DNA of 64,000 nt from Trichostrongylus colubriformis. Its lineage: Eukaryota; Nematoda; Chromadorea; Rhabditida; Trichostrongylidae. The stretch spans positions 7,440,001 to 7,504,000 of the forward strand of contig OZ022259.1 in NCBI GenBank assembly GCA_963978905.1, in the 5' to 3' direction. Under the pieces are notes generated by a model. That model did no database searches. It had not been told where the DNA came from and worked only from the letters and a program-made list of their open reading frames with translations. Below, piece after piece: positions 10,808-23,082 of this stretch; positions within the stretch are counted from its first letter, which is position 1; each line of letters opens with the position of its first letter. The translations under genes were made by a program, and so were the position numbers.

Positions 10808-11593
10808 AGCATCGCACCTGAGTTCTGCAGCGAGACATATGTCGTACTTGCTAAGAAGTCAGATGATAAGGTCCCCAAAGTGAGGAATTCAGCGAAGCCT
10901 ACTCTGCGGGACAGAAAATATTATCCACTGCAGTACTTTCCAAAGTTTTCCGAGCAAATTCATACGCTCAGAGTTCAAGGGATGCACGATTCCGTTGCTA
11001 GTAAACTATACTTTGATACAAAATACATGCTGACACTTTTCCATTTCTCTACATGGTTGCTCTTTTTCAAACGGTCAAACGGCCAGCGATTCTCGGAAAG
11101 ATTTCTGCGGTCAGAGCTGGAAACAGCTAAGACCATACGCAGATCTCCCATTCCCTTTCGGAGAATGGAACTATGAGTAAAGCAATGTCCACAGAAATCG
11201 CCCTCAAATGAATGACAATGAAATACAATAAGAAACTAGACACGAAACTCATTTTCCTGCATTATTCATAGATAATTTTTGGACATACAGTGATATTCAC
11301 AGAACTGAACTGAAGTGTGGTCGCACTGTTTAAATCAGAACAAACACATATGATAACCCGGAAATGAAGATTATTTTCTGCGCGGGTCAGTCGCTCATAC
11401 TTGATCGCTAGCATCAAAGGCGACAACCATCACTCCGCGTTAAATCCGGCATTAGACCGTCTTCCTTCAACTTTTTTAGTGCAGGGGTCCAGTAGTCCTC
11501 CGGTAAATTTCGTAGCTCCACCTTTCGTTTTGCATAAGGCGGATTATGCTCCCTAAACAGAAGTTTTACGAACAATCCAGGTGACCATAGCTA
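10808..11593. other. Intergenic, long frame that begins inside a MITE
   Basis: A plus-strand frame runs from 10613 to 11176, but its first third is MITE sequence and no domain is visible in the rest. No supported gene. Confidence 0.4.
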
Positions 11594-13162
11594 CAGTGCT
11601 CTGCATAATTATACAGCCACCTATAAATTGTCCAAAAACTCTGTTCGCAGAGTGATTCAAAAAAAGTCCTAAGTGAAAGATGTAGCCAGTGTTGACGCGC
11701 ATTTGCGCATCCATACCAAATTTTAGCTAAGAAACATAGAAGATTCTTTTCTTAATTTGTTTCGAAAATGGCGCTTATACCATTCTGCAAAATTATACAG
11801 CCACTGAACAGGTTGACGCACTCGTCAACCGAGAAACAACGAAAAAGGGAAAAATGCTGATTTTGCGATCATTTAGTCTTCCATTACTTCGAATAGCCAC
11901 AAATTTTGGTGATATGTGTCAATTTTAAGATTTTTAGAATGTTTTTAGACCACATGCTGCCACCCTTCGATGACAACGTCTCTAAACTCCCTGACACCTT
12001 CCAATCGGTTTGAATCCTTTTCCCCATGAAACCCCAGATAATGTTTCATCATGTAAAGATCGGAGCCGTTCGTTATCCGGGTCAGAAGGTCCATCCGGTG
12101 ACGGCTTCACCATGATCGAGTGTTCCAGTTGACATGGGATGGTCCACTAACTTACAAAAAACAAGATTTGGTGAAGATTTCGAGACGCATGACAGTAGAA
12201 GGGTACGGCGCACAAAGGCTCGGTAATCGGATGGTTCATCCTTTCGAGAAGGAAACAAAAATTCGAATGATTATTTGATCCCACACCCTGACACCTCCTT
12301 CTTTGAAGTTCTTCTTGAAAACTTGAGTTTGTCCCTTGTGCGATAGCGCCGGTAGCCGTCGGGGACGTCATAGCCGAAACCTTTTTTCATCAGACAGAAC
12401 AGTCTGGAGAAAAAAACCAAAGAGGAAAGGTGTACAAACTTGAGGGAATTTTCGGACAATTTGTCATGGTGTGGGACCAAGTAATCATTCGAATTTTTGT
12501 TTCGTTCTTGAAAGAATGAACCATCCGATCACCGAGCCTTTGTGCGCCGTACCCTTCTCCTGTCATGCGTCTAGAAATCTTCACCAAAATCTTGTTTCCA
12601 TGTAAGTTAATGGACCATCCGTGTCAGCTGGAACACTCGATCTGGTGAAGCCGACACCGATTGGACCTTCTGACCCGGATAACGAACGGCTCCGATCTTT
12701 ACATGATGAAAAATTATCTGGGGTTTCATGGAGAAAAGGATTCAGACCGATTGGAAGGTGTCAGGGAGTTTAAAGACGTTGTCATCGAAGCGTGGCAGCA
12801 TGTGGTATAGAAACATTCTGAAAATCTTAATATTGACCCATATCACCAAAATTTGTGGCTATTCGGAGCAATGGAAGACTAAATGATCACAAAATCAGCA
12901 TTTTTCCCTTTTTCGTTGTTTCTCGGTTGACGAGTGCGTCAGTCTGTTCAGTGGCTGTATAATTTTGCAGAATGGTATAAGCGGCATTTTCGAAACAAGT
13001 TAAGAAAAGAATCTTCTATGTTTCTTGGCTAAAATTTGGTATGGATGCGCGAATGCGCTCCGCACTGGCTACATCTTTCACTTAGAGACTTTTTTTTGAA
13101 TTACTCTGCGAACAGAGTTTTTAGACAATTTATAGGTGGCTGTATAATTATGCAGAGCACTG
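11594..13162. mobile_element. 1.57-kb palindrome built from two inverted Tc1-like 3' halves
   Basis: Both ends are TA-flanked CAGTGCTCTGCATAATTATA. The arms (about 11594-12286 and 12476-13162) are inverted copies of each other; the spacer is about 190 bp. Each arm runs from inside the transposase gene to the 3' TIR. The right arm is plus-oriented, and the spacer plus left arm encode on the minus strand SDEKRF-, DGYRRYR- and FSRR-like pieces of a Tc1 transposase. The arms match the element at 6344-8338 over its 3' half (about 7240-8338). Confidence 0.85.
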
Positions 13163-13435
13163 TAGTGCTATGTGGAAATGAAATGTGATACAGGACAATA
13201 CATAAAAATATTAATCAAAACGACGACAACATAATTGAACCAGTGCATTACGCTACTCGCAAGCTGAGGGCTCCTCCGTCGGATTGATAGTTCACATGCA
13301 AGGGAAAGTGGATGAAACCGATGTCAATCCACAACCAAATATTAAGTTGGTGCATAAGCGTTGCGACACATGCGACACACTTTGGGTGGGCGGACAACAA
13401 GATTCGCGAGAATTGTAGAATAATAGAAGGCATTA
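13163..13435. other. Short intergenic stretch
   Basis: No supported feature. Confidence 0.4.
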
Positions 13436-13755
13436 AGCCGCATTAATACTTATTGGCACTGGTGGCGGCGGCGCTCCGGTGATTCTCTCTATTTATAAAA
13501 CGCTCAACCTAACCACACAATATGATGGTCATATCGAAAGCCCACGAACGCGATTCGGAATTCAAATAGTTTGGTACTATGCCAAGATTCGAATTCGAAT
13601 TAGTGGGCTCTCACCACGAATATCGTGCTGTGGTATGGTTAGATCTAGCGTTCTGTAAATAGAGCGCGCCATCAGAGTGCCGCCGTGGTCAGCGGCCAGC
13701 ACATAATTTTGCCGCCATGGCCGCCGCTGCCGGTGCGCGAAGTATGGAAACGCCC
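13436..13755. mobile_element. Harbinger-like MITE, long-TIR variant, copy 2
   Basis: TTA flanks both ends. It shares with 4007-4371 the interior order: AAACG(T/C)T(T/C)-AACC start, a central GATTCGAATTCGAATTAGTG-type block, GTGGT(A/T)(T/G)GGTTAGAT-like pieces and a CCGCTGCCGGTGC right shoulder. Confidence 0.7.
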
Positions 13756-15335
13756 TTAATAGTGATGCAGTATAAATATTAGCAGCTGTTTTCAACTAGG
13801 GCTCCTGAAGGTACCCGTAATAAATTATGGATTACAAGATGAAAATTTGTATATTAGCGAGTTCTTGCTAAAATGTGGCGACAGCACCTCAAATACTTTC
13901 AAGAAAACTATCGAAGCTTGTATCACGCAAAATGGTGCTAATAATTAAAGAAACGGGAGCGGCTAATCCACAAGAAATTTTGGAAGTTTCGCAAAACTTA
14001 TGCACCAATCTGATAGTATAGTAGAAAACCTTTCTTATATCGGCTAAACACGGTTCACGGATGTGTATTCGTGTGAACAGGTCCAATCACTTATAAGCTT
14101 AAGACTGTTTTTGATTCAAGGAAGTGTCAAGGAAAAGAATACACTCGAGCAAGAGATTCAAGCAAGAGTTGCTAACTGTAAGGATGGTCGCCATATATGC
14201 CCTGTCATGACGGTGTGTGTCAGGGCTTTCCAACTGTGCCAGCAAGCCACGCGAACTGCGTTGCGCACTAGGGTGAGCAGCCAGATTTTTGCCTCCTAGC
14301 TGAGAGTTCTAACATACAACCTATCATCACAACTGATAACAACTGACCTTCGCCATATCCGCTCTTTCTTTGTACATTGCCACACAGCCTCATCCCAATA
14401 TGAGCACTGTCCAAACATTTTACCTAAGAAACTCATGAGAGTAAATGAGAGAGAGGAACGAGAAGAACACCGTACCTATCAGCTTTTCCCTGTGACATCT
14501 TTGAAGAAATTCAATTAGCAGATTACATTCTCGAGTATGGAGATGAGGTGAAAGATCTGGCAACATAGCTGTCGCACTAATCAAATTAGGTCGCCCTAAA
14601 ACTGAAAAAACTGTGGTAACTTCCAAATAAATGAAAGGCACGTTGAACTCGCACGCTGCGATAAGAAATGGTACTTGAATTACAAATTAAGAAGTATCAC
14701 TGAAGCCTCCAAAGAAGAAATCCATGTCAACTTTGAGATACGGGTCACCTATAAAAACGAGTTCCTCGCAACGGGTTATATCACTTTGGAACGGCCAACA
14801 ATCCACGAAGTATCGCCACAGTTTCAGAAAAAAGGCCAAAAGTGTTGACTCGTTTGTGGCCGGGCCACCGCTCCTTTTAGTACTGACTTCTCTCCTCCTC
14901 CGCCCCCCAATCACCACCCTGTGCCCCTTCATGTTGTGCACGTTACACTTCATTCACCGGAATGTTCTGTCGGTGACTGTGCTGATAGATAGTTTTGTGC
15001 ATTCGGTGCTTACTGACAATGAAACATAATCCTAAAAGTCAGGTCATTGTGAAATGGGGGTCCCATGTGGCACTATAATGGAAGAAAGGCGTCAAAAGGG
15101 CCGTAAACAAGGCTTCTGAGCTGTGAATATTATAATGAAAGAAGGGCGTGTTTTCATGAACTTGGCTTCTCAAATTACTAGCTGCCAGAAAACTGTTTAG
15201 ATTGGTGTCGATATCAATGAGTTCAGATCGTTACGTTGATTTCAAAAGTCTTATCTTATCACCATCATACATGAACTGAATACCTCACACTCATCCGGCA
15301 ACTTTTCGGTTTTCGGAATTTGCAGAAAAGAATTA
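13756..15335. other. Intergenic, no supported gene
   Basis: Frames up to about 100 codons on both strands without domains or splice coherence. Nothing recognised in 1.6 kb. Confidence 0.45.
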
Positions 15336-16713
15336 TTGGGTTGGGGAATAAGTCCCCGCCGTTTTTTTCAACCCCGTTTTTCATATTGTTCCCTTCATCT
15401 TTCGACAAAGCTCATATATGTTTTCGGTAGAGTTTTTTTGCTCTACAAAATGCTCATATCTGTTTTTCGATTCTTTCGATTACTTGATATTTATGAGGTT
15501 TGGAAATGAAGTAAGCTCGAGGCAAAAAACTAGCACTTGCGCACCTCACCTTTCTCGTCTGCCATTGAGACCAAAAAATGTTTGTGTATATATTTCGATA
15601 GAGCTTTTTCAGCTCTACAGAATGGTGCTACTTCTTATTCAAATCGCTCAACTTTTTGCTGTTTTTAAGACTCGGAAATGCAGTACTCGCAAAAGTGTGC
15701 ACTTTCGTTATCTCCTCTTTCTCGCCTACCATCGAGATTGAAGAAGATGTGCATATATGCATTCGATAGAGCTTTCTTTGCTCTACAAGATGATACCACA
15801 TTTTTTTGTATCCTCTCATATTTTAGCATGTAGGAATAAGCTCCCACCTGATTTTCAATTCAAAATTGCACAATGAATATGATTTTTTTTTGGCAGAGTG
15901 TTCTATACCAATCGATAGAGCTCTTTCCGCTCTACAAGATAGTGTTTACGGTTTTCGTAAGAATAAATTTTTGACATTTTTTAGATCACTCAAAAGTCGA
16001 CGAAATCGAACATTTTCGTCACATGGTGTCAAAAATGCTCGATTTCGTCGACATTTGAGTGATCTAAAAAAATGTCAAAAATTTATTCTTACGAAAGCCG
16101 TAAACACTATCTTGTAGAGCGGAAAGAGCTCTATCGATTGGTATAGAACACTCTGCCAAAAAAATCATATTCATTGTGCAATTTTGAATTGAAAATCAGG
16201 TGGGAGCTTATTCCTACATGCTAAAATATGAGAGGATACAAAAGAAATGTGGTATCATCTTGTAGAGCAAAGAAAGCTCTATCGAATGCATATATGCACA
16301 TCTTCTTCAATCTCGATGGTAGGCGAGAAAGAGGAGATAACGAAAGTGCACACTTTTGCGAGTACTGCATTTCCGAGTCTTAAAAACAGCAAAAAGTTGA
16401 GCGATTTGAATAAGAAGTGGTACCATTCTGTAGAGCTGAAAAAGCTCTATCGAAACATATACACAAACATTTTTTGGTCTCAATGGCAGACGAGAAAGAT
16501 GAGGTGCGCAAGTGCTAGTTTTTTGCCTCGAGCTTACTTCATTTCCAAACCTCATAAATATCAAGTAATCGAAAGAATCGAAAAGCAGATATGAGCATTT
16601 TGTAGAGCAAAAAAAGCTCTACCGAAAACATATATGAGCTTTGTCGAAAGATGAAGGGAACAATGTGAAAAACGGGGTTGAAAAAAACGGCGGGGACTTA
16701 TTCCCCAACCCAA
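15336..16713. mobile_element. 1.38-kb near-perfect palindrome with mariner-like ends
   Basis: TA-flanked ends TTGGGTTGGGGAATAAGTCC and exact complement; the TTGGGTTGG..AATAAGT start is typical of mariner family TIRs. The arms are about 680 bp with only a loop of roughly 15 nt at 16018-16031. Each arm is itself modular: four units of about 150-170 bp, each starting with a small hairpin of type GATAGAGC-TTTTT-GCTCTAC (15427, 15597, 15764, 15913; mirrored at about 16105, 16256, 16427, 16597). No transposase was found. Same-strand frames in the two arms are mirror copies, not genes. Confidence 0.9.
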
Positions 16714-16734
16714 TAGATAGGTCGATTGGGAGAA

Positions 16735-17340
16735 TAGCGGAGTTTGCGGAATTGTGGAAAGAAGAGTAAATACGTATCGACCAGGAGAATTGTGGATTTG
16801 TGGAATTGTGGTAATAGAGACACTTTCTCTATTTAATTTCTCTAATACTCTCGTCTCTTCGCAGCATGGAAAACAATACGTGTCTAATGCTTTTTCGAAA
16901 ATTCCACAATTCTCCCAATCCACATCTTATGCCTTTCCGCAGATTCCACAATTCCGCAAATTACACGAATCTGCATTTCCACAATGCCGCACTTTCCCTT
17001 CTGCTCCCTCTGAGGCCGCATTCATACTTTGCGGTGTCGGCGGCAGGGTGTGGCTGCGTGTCTTCGCGTCTCCGCCTGTGCCACCGTGTCTTGTTGCCTG
17101 CGTCAACTCTGCATCTTCCCCGTGCCACTCTACCTCGCTGCCTGTAAAAGCCCTGGCTGCGCTAAGTGTGAAAACGGCCTAATCCTCTCGACTCTTCGTA
17201 GCATGGAAATCGCTACGTATCGGATGCTCCTCCGCAAATTCCACAATTCTGCATTTTCACGATTTCGCAGTTCTCCCAATTTTCGCAGTTCTCCCGATTC
17301 GTATGTTTATCGTTTTCCGCAAATTCCAAAACTATAAACG
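16735..17340. repeat. Degenerate TTCCACAATTC repeat block, split by a MITE
   Basis: Many short pieces of TTCCACAATTC(T/C)(G/C) and complement. Two longer homologous units begin CTCTTCG(C/T)AGCATGGAAA (about 16856 and 17197) and stand on either side of the MITE at 17014-17179. Confidence 0.6.
17014..17179. mobile_element. Harbinger-like MITE
   Basis: Left end GGCCGCATTCATACTTTGCG; right end AAGTGTGAAAACGGCC, followed by TAA; TGA stands on the left (one change from TAA). The interior has CGGCGGCAGGGTGTGGC. Confidence 0.8.
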
Positions 17341-17715
17341 CTGCCTTCACCGTTCTATCGGGAACAGGAAAACCAGAGGGGATAATGGTTACGAATCTTG
17401 CGTTTGTAGACGTCTTTTCCAGCCCAGTTACAACCATAGTGAAGCTACAACCTTTTCCTGCATCGTGGACTACTTCTCAAGGGCTTCCCTTCATCTCTGC
17501 TTGTCATGAAGTACCTTCATGGCGGGAGAGGCGATCTTCATGTCGATTTGGAAGATTGAATACGTCTCTTGTTGAGCTCCAGCCACTGCTTAAAGGTCCA
17601 TTCGAAGCAAACAGAACACAAAAATTGGGAAAACATGTTCTTCATTCGAATGTCTGGATTAGAAAAGATGATCTGTGGTGGAACTCAAATTGAAAATCGC
17701 GTCATGGAAACTTTA
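17341..17715. other. Short intergenic stretch
   Basis: Frames of about 100 codons overlap in several phases; none is supported. Confidence 0.35.
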
Positions 17716-17893
17716 GGCCGCGGTCATACTCACCGCCAGCAGGGTGTGGCTGCGTTCACAGGCAGCGAGAAAGAGAGAGTGGCACGGGGGAGGTGTAGAG
17801 ATGACGCAGGCGACGAGGCAGGGTGGCATAGGTGGAGACGCAGAGTTACGCAGCCATGCCCTGCCGCCGGCACCGCAAGGTATGACCGCGACC
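17716..17893. mobile_element. Harbinger-like MITE
   Basis: TTA on both sides; left GGCCGCGGTCATACTCACCG, right GGTATGACCGCGACC; interior GATGACGCAGGCGACGAGGC. Confidence 0.88.
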
Positions 17894-18389
17894 TTATCTT
17901 CTACACTGTCTCGCAACAACAAGTCGAGTTTCCGTGAGGCTGGGACAACTTTTGCGGCTTTGTTCCGGCCTCTGCATCTGCCCCTCAGCGGATGGTGATG
18001 CAGAAATGTCAGTAAAGAGGGAGAGGGCAGGCCTATTCCTCGTTTTTTTTTCAGTCTAGTCCAGTTTTCTAGCTATTGTTACACTACTGAGCACCTCGAC
18101 ATCCATATTTTCGAGATGGTTTCGAAAGCATCAAATCACTGTGACTGCCATAAACTACCATCTGTTGTAAGTAATGAATCACCCTTATGAATCTGACATG
18201 AAGACACAGTTTCAAGACCGCATTCATACTCGTCGATTCTCTCGACGCAAGGCGCGGCACACAGCAGTTTTGTGATTGATACTCAGTGGGCTGTGTGGCC
18301 AGTCAGCACTCATGAATTAAACACAAATCATGTGCTGCGGATGCGCTGGAACAACACCTCGCTTTGCCTGGTATAAGTAAAGCCCGAGG
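17894..18389. other. Intergenic with a lone Harbinger-type end
   Basis: Near 18214 GACCGCATTCATACTCGTCG resembles a left MITE end without a clear partner. Confidence 0.35.
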
Positions 18390-18672
18390 TTGCCTTCATA
18401 CTCTATGATGCAGACAGTAACTATGACGTGCGCTCCGTATACAACCTCTGAATTGATTGCGTGTCATTTCACTTCACTGAAATTTCAAACCACAGAGTGG
18501 AAAAGAGCAAATGATTGCCATAAGCGTCGAGACTTTTAAGTACTACGAATATGAAAATGAGTGAATAAATAGTTGGAACCTATAACTGGAAGTCCCAATT
18601 TACAAATAGCGCGCTTGCAACATTCAGCGAACAACAGAGTCGGACGGATGCGTCACAGAGTATGAAGGCAAC
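18390..18672. mobile_element. Inverted-repeat element with TTGCCTTCATACTCT ends (283 bp)
   Basis: Left TTGCCTTCATACTCTATGATG; right CGTCACAGAGTATGAAGGCAA. The TCATACT core suggests kinship with the Harbinger-like group; target duplication not clear. Confidence 0.6.
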
Positions 18673-19797
18673 ATAACACGACTGAATGACGAAAGTGAGG
18701 ACAAGGGTAGGGGTTCATAGAGATATCATCAACCAAGAGCACAAAATGAAAGGGACTTCACGAACACACTTCTAATGAAGGTCACGATATTTCACACCAA
18801 AGTATGGACAGGTTTCGGTAGGATTGATTAAGCCGCTTATCGAGCAGAGTGCTGGAGGTGAGACATATCTACCGTGCAGCACAGGACTTCAACATGAGAT
18901 AGAGATGCCGGAGATAATTCATTTGAAGAAAACGTGGCTGAGTTTGATAAGCCCAGTAAATGGAAATGGAAGAAATGATATCGACTGTCCACAACAGAAG
19001 CAAATAGAATAACACTATCGAAAATAGTTTTAACTTTTTCTCACAAATAAACGCAGAAGTATTTGAAAACTGGCAAAGCGCTGCAGTTAAAAATAGAAAT
19101 GGACTGAATCCGGATATGTCTGAATTATACCATAATGTCAGAATAATACCACAATGCCAAGGAGCGGAACCAGTTTTCTATGCAAACCATGGACCAGAAT
19201 GAAAAAGAGATCTAAAGCCAACCAAAGTGTGAACTAAATAAAATCAGCAATATCACAGATCTTGCCTTCAATGAATATCTCAGTAACATCAATAATAAAA
19301 AGGACCTGACGAAATCGAAACACATCAATAATGAAGCTGCTTTATGAACGCAAAATAAAAATTTACCGCACAGATTATGAAGAAAGCATTCAGATGCTGT
19401 TTCGTCGCAAGGACACTTCACTTCAACTACTCTCTCCTCAGTAACCAATTATGTCCTGATAATGCAATTCAGCTGACTTCAGTTGAATAAACCACGCAAT
19501 TGAACCTGATTCGAAACCTGGGTTGATGATTCTGAGCAGTAGTTGTTAAAACTCACAGTGATCTCATCCATCAGGTTTGAAAAGAGCACACCCATAGAAA
19601 ATATTACAATAAAACAAGATAAAACAAGTACAGGAACAACGTTTGCATAATCATCGGGAGCACTGAATATGGTAAACTACATGGTAAGAGATCTATAATA
19701 TAATGTGCTCACATATCTTCTTTTAATCTGTATTCAGATGAAAAGATTGCGAAAAACGTTGGCGAAGCGCTGGTGTATACGTGTCCTCCTCAATACT
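18673..19797. other. Downstream flank of the tetraspanin gene
   Basis: AT-rich with short frames only; it presumably holds the tetraspanin 3' UTR. No clear AATAAA was found close to the stop. Confidence 0.4.
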
Positions 19798-22700
19798 TCA
19801 AAGGAAAAGTGTCTCTGGATCGACGCTTGGATCCCTCGTGTTACGAAAACGATATGCCAACCATACTCCAACCAGCTGGAAGATTTTCCATTCGAGTATT
19901 TGCTCTCAAGACAAACGGGAGATAAACGGAAACAACTACCTCCGTGAAACTGAAAAACAGTCCCAGTAATCCAACTCGAGAGAGATTATCGCTCGTTACA
20001 CTGACAATGATCGGAAGACATGGCTCACACTGGTCCCAGCACTGAAGCTGAAACATGAACAGACTTGATGGCTGTCACAAAACACGTAAGAAAGTGGACA
20101 GAATTATAAAAAATATTGGAAACTCCTGGCTTTCAACCCTCTCACTAAAAAAATTTATCCACTGAAGTTTTGGCCTCGAATTCGTTCGACTTACTTGTCA
20201 ACCTAAAAAGAAAATAGCACGAATGATCGACCTTAGAGAATTTACGGCTTTCACCAGCAGGTCAATAATTAATCGCGAAATTCTCGCAGGAGGTCGCACT
20301 TGTCCTTTTGAGGGAGGCATAGTCGTCAAGGCGGGGCTGACCGGCTAGAGAGGAAGCCGGAAGCAGAAATGGACGATTTTTTCATTTTTTCTAAATATTT
20401 GGTAATCTTTAGAAGAGTCTCGTTTCCACTCGACGCCTTTTCAGAGGTAAAAGGTCATACGGCCCTTTCCCGGGCAGAAGTCGTGCTGACAAATAGAGTG
20501 AATAAGAACGTTAGGTGATAATGGCTACCCGAAACCTAAAAAATGGAAACGAGCTCCTTGTGTAAATCACCTCTCACGTAAAAACGCTCGTGCACGAGAA
20601 AATTGTTTGACCCATCTCGGAGCTCTTTCCTTCCACCCAGATTCAATTTAGCAAATGCTGTCTGCCTTTTTTCTCATTCCACCTTTAGACAATTAAGAGC
20701 AGAAGGGGGTTGAAACGACGGCAAAGAATATATATTTCAGAAATATGATCTAATGTTCTAAACCTTTTCACAAGCACTTCTTGTCTGATCCTCCTTGACC
20801 AAACCACAACAACTAAATGCATTTTGCGCATCCCACTTAACAGCCGCATCAGAATTCCTCCATCCACTTCTCACCACCTAAAAACAGATGAGACACATTC
20901 GAAAAACTGGTAACAGAATGAGAATTTTCGTACCTCTTCCAATGAATTTTCGGAAACATTCCCAAGGCAAACAACTGCCACAATGAATTGAACTATGAAC
21001 ACAGACGATAATATGATCATATACTAAATAACACGTGAGATTTCGAAAAATCTCGCAGAGCACTAGAATTAACTTAAAAGGGTAATGTCAACTGTTGCGC
21101 CATAGCAAATAGGTCACTGTGCATCGAAGTTCGGCCATCCATCAACTCCTGCACTTCAAATTGTGCGTCCGCTCAATTTCAATCGACCGGCCGCAAAATT
21201 TTAGCATGAAGTGTGTTCGTGAGAGCCCAGGATGGGAATAAAAGGGAAACGAAAAAGCAAGCATATGCACATTCATAACGAATAACCACAAGGGAAAAAC
21301 GCAAGTAAGCCTTCGAATACGCTTCACCTAGCGGTTATCCACAGAGAACTGCAACGCTGACGTATACCGATTATATAATTAGCCTAACCCATCGCACAAG
21401 TGAGCACAATAGCTATTCATTTCCGATTGCTGCCTCAATCTCCAACCACTTTAGCCAACTAGACGTTTGCTACCGAAAATGCGATAAGATAAATATGCAA
21501 AATGGAACAAAAAAGAATTTAGATTTCACTGTCTGAAACTCCAATTCGCTCCACTTACGAAAAATAGAGCTGCCTGATGCTGCTTCTTGGTACCGTAGAT
21601 TCCAAGGAGAGCCACCAATATCAGAAATACCCCAGCAGCAATGATACCACCTGAATTACAACCCTGATAATTATCACGTTCGAAAACTAGGGAATTTCGA
21701 AAGTACCTAAAAGAGAGACCGAAGTAACTATAGAGGCAGATTTAGCATAAGCACTTGTGAAGATGAGCAATATACCGGTAGCCTGAAACAAGAAAATAGG
21801 TCCGCAAACACAGAAGCTTGAAGGACATGTTTTAGTAATCATAGGTGTACTGGTGGTAGAGTAAGGGTTAGAGCAAACTACTAGGTAGTAAGGGAAGCTT
21901 TAGCCTGCTTTCGTTATGTAAACTTCGGAGGATCATAACTCACCTTAAACTGAATCTTTTCCCCCAGAACCATTCAATTCGCTACTATTGGCAACATTAT
22001 GTATGCATGTATATCTCGATTTGACGAAGGACTGACGATCTATATTGCGCGAAATCAAAAGAAGCCGACTCCAAATCTCCTTTTTTTTCTTCACAATGCT
22101 ATCGAAGGAGCTGTCTAGATGTTTGGGGAAGTGGGGCTTAGTTAGCGCTAGATCTAATGAGTATGGTGGACGAGTTAGGGCTTGGGTGTAGGTTGGGACA
22201 CACGAATCTAGGCCGTGACAGCCTCTGGCCTTTGCCCTGTGACATGAATAATTCACACAATTTGCTCATGTAAATCGTGTCATCCTTGCAACTCTGTTGT
22301 GTTGTATGGTCAACCTGTCTGGATTATTTATGCCACACAACAAAGGCCACAGGTTGTCACAGGGTCACGGCCTAGATCATATGCGAACGCGCAAACCGGC
22401 CAGAGAACCTCTTGTAAAGGTAGAACTTTGACAGGACAGCCAGCTCAGTCGACCTGATGTCAGACTTTGCGATTCTGCAACCTTGCAATTACACCATCCT
22501 CCGACCCTGTAGTGTTTCGACCTTAGGCCACGTTCACACATTGCGGTGCCGTCGGAAAGGTGTGACTGCGTGTCTCTGCGTCTCCGTATGCACCACCCTG
22601 TCTGGTTGCCTGTGTCGCCTCTACTCTTTCTTCGGGCCACTCTTCCTCGCTGCATGTAGAGCCTACAGCCACACACTGCCAGCGTAAAGTATGAACGTGG

Positions 22701-23082
22701 CCCTAGGCCACCGTCAAACTCTGCGATTTGGTTAATGCGATTGAGAGGCGTCACACTTTCGCATGCCATACTATGACCTTGAGATTGTGCAAAACCGCAA
22801 CTTCGCCTGCGGAGCCGTGACCGCATAATGGCAGAATCGCAAAATCGCGAAGTCGGCGTTTCACGTGAGCTGGTAAAATTACAGGGGTCGCAGAATCAGA
22901 TGCCACGCTCAGGAATGGCACAGATGCATGAGTAAACGGGATTTCGTAAACCAATTCTTGAGTAGTCGCCCAACCAAAAAGGGAATGCGAAAAAAAGAAT
23001 AAGATCATACCACATAGAACATATTCAGTGAAAGCAATGCTTTCTGTGTCAGATCATAACCGCAATTCAGCGGAGACGTCAT
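19798..23082 (-). CDS. Tetraspanin, TSPAN13/TSPAN31-like, 7 exons
   Basis: Predicted 209-aa four-pass membrane protein; TSPAN13 and TSPAN31 are about 204-210 aa. Exons: 23082-23011, 21782-21707, 21650-21559, 21023-20934, 20877-20764, 20047-19940, 19875-19798; phases are continuous. Hydrophobic segments lie at about residues 15-40, 50-70, 80-105 and 165-192. The large extracellular loop has the tetraspanin CCG motif (FSCCGL, residues 131-136) and further cysteines in CWDQCEPC. The end is diagnostic for this subgroup: GLFFSFTE, then a WLAYRFRN segment and a DPSVDPETLFL terminus. The sixth exon could start at 20047 or, through a second AG, at 20041. An acceptor, TTTTCTTAAG, sits 8 nt before the ATG. 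The 1.2 kb first intron contains two MITE-type insertions. I do not know which C. elegans tsp gene is orthologous, so no symbol is given. Probable second cistron behind coq-8. Confidence 0.9.
22191..22377. mobile_element. TIR element, GGTTGGGACACACGAATC family, copy 2, in tetraspanin intron 1
   Basis: The left end matches 7735 (TTGGGACACACGAATCTAGG); the right end keeps CACAGGGTCACGGCCTAGAT and then breaks off. Confidence 0.75.
22526..22702. mobile_element. Harbinger-like MITE in tetraspanin intron 1
   Basis: TTA then GGCCACGTTCACACATTGCG; right end AAAGTATGAACGTGGCC followed by CTA. A second possible short inverted element starts right after it (GGCCACCGTCAAACTCTGCG at about 22706). Confidence 0.75.

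Noticed and set aside
10613..11176. 187-codon plus-strand frame
   Set aside because: The first third lies in a Harbinger-like MITE and no domain is visible after it; no splice or promoter support.
12271..12587. Frames with DGYRRYR- and FSRR-type motifs
   Set aside because: Recognised as broken Tc1-like transposase within the palindrome, so not reported as a gene.
15418..16594. Paired frames of 107-115 codons on both strands
   Set aside because: They are mirror images of each other created by the large palindrome, not independent genes.
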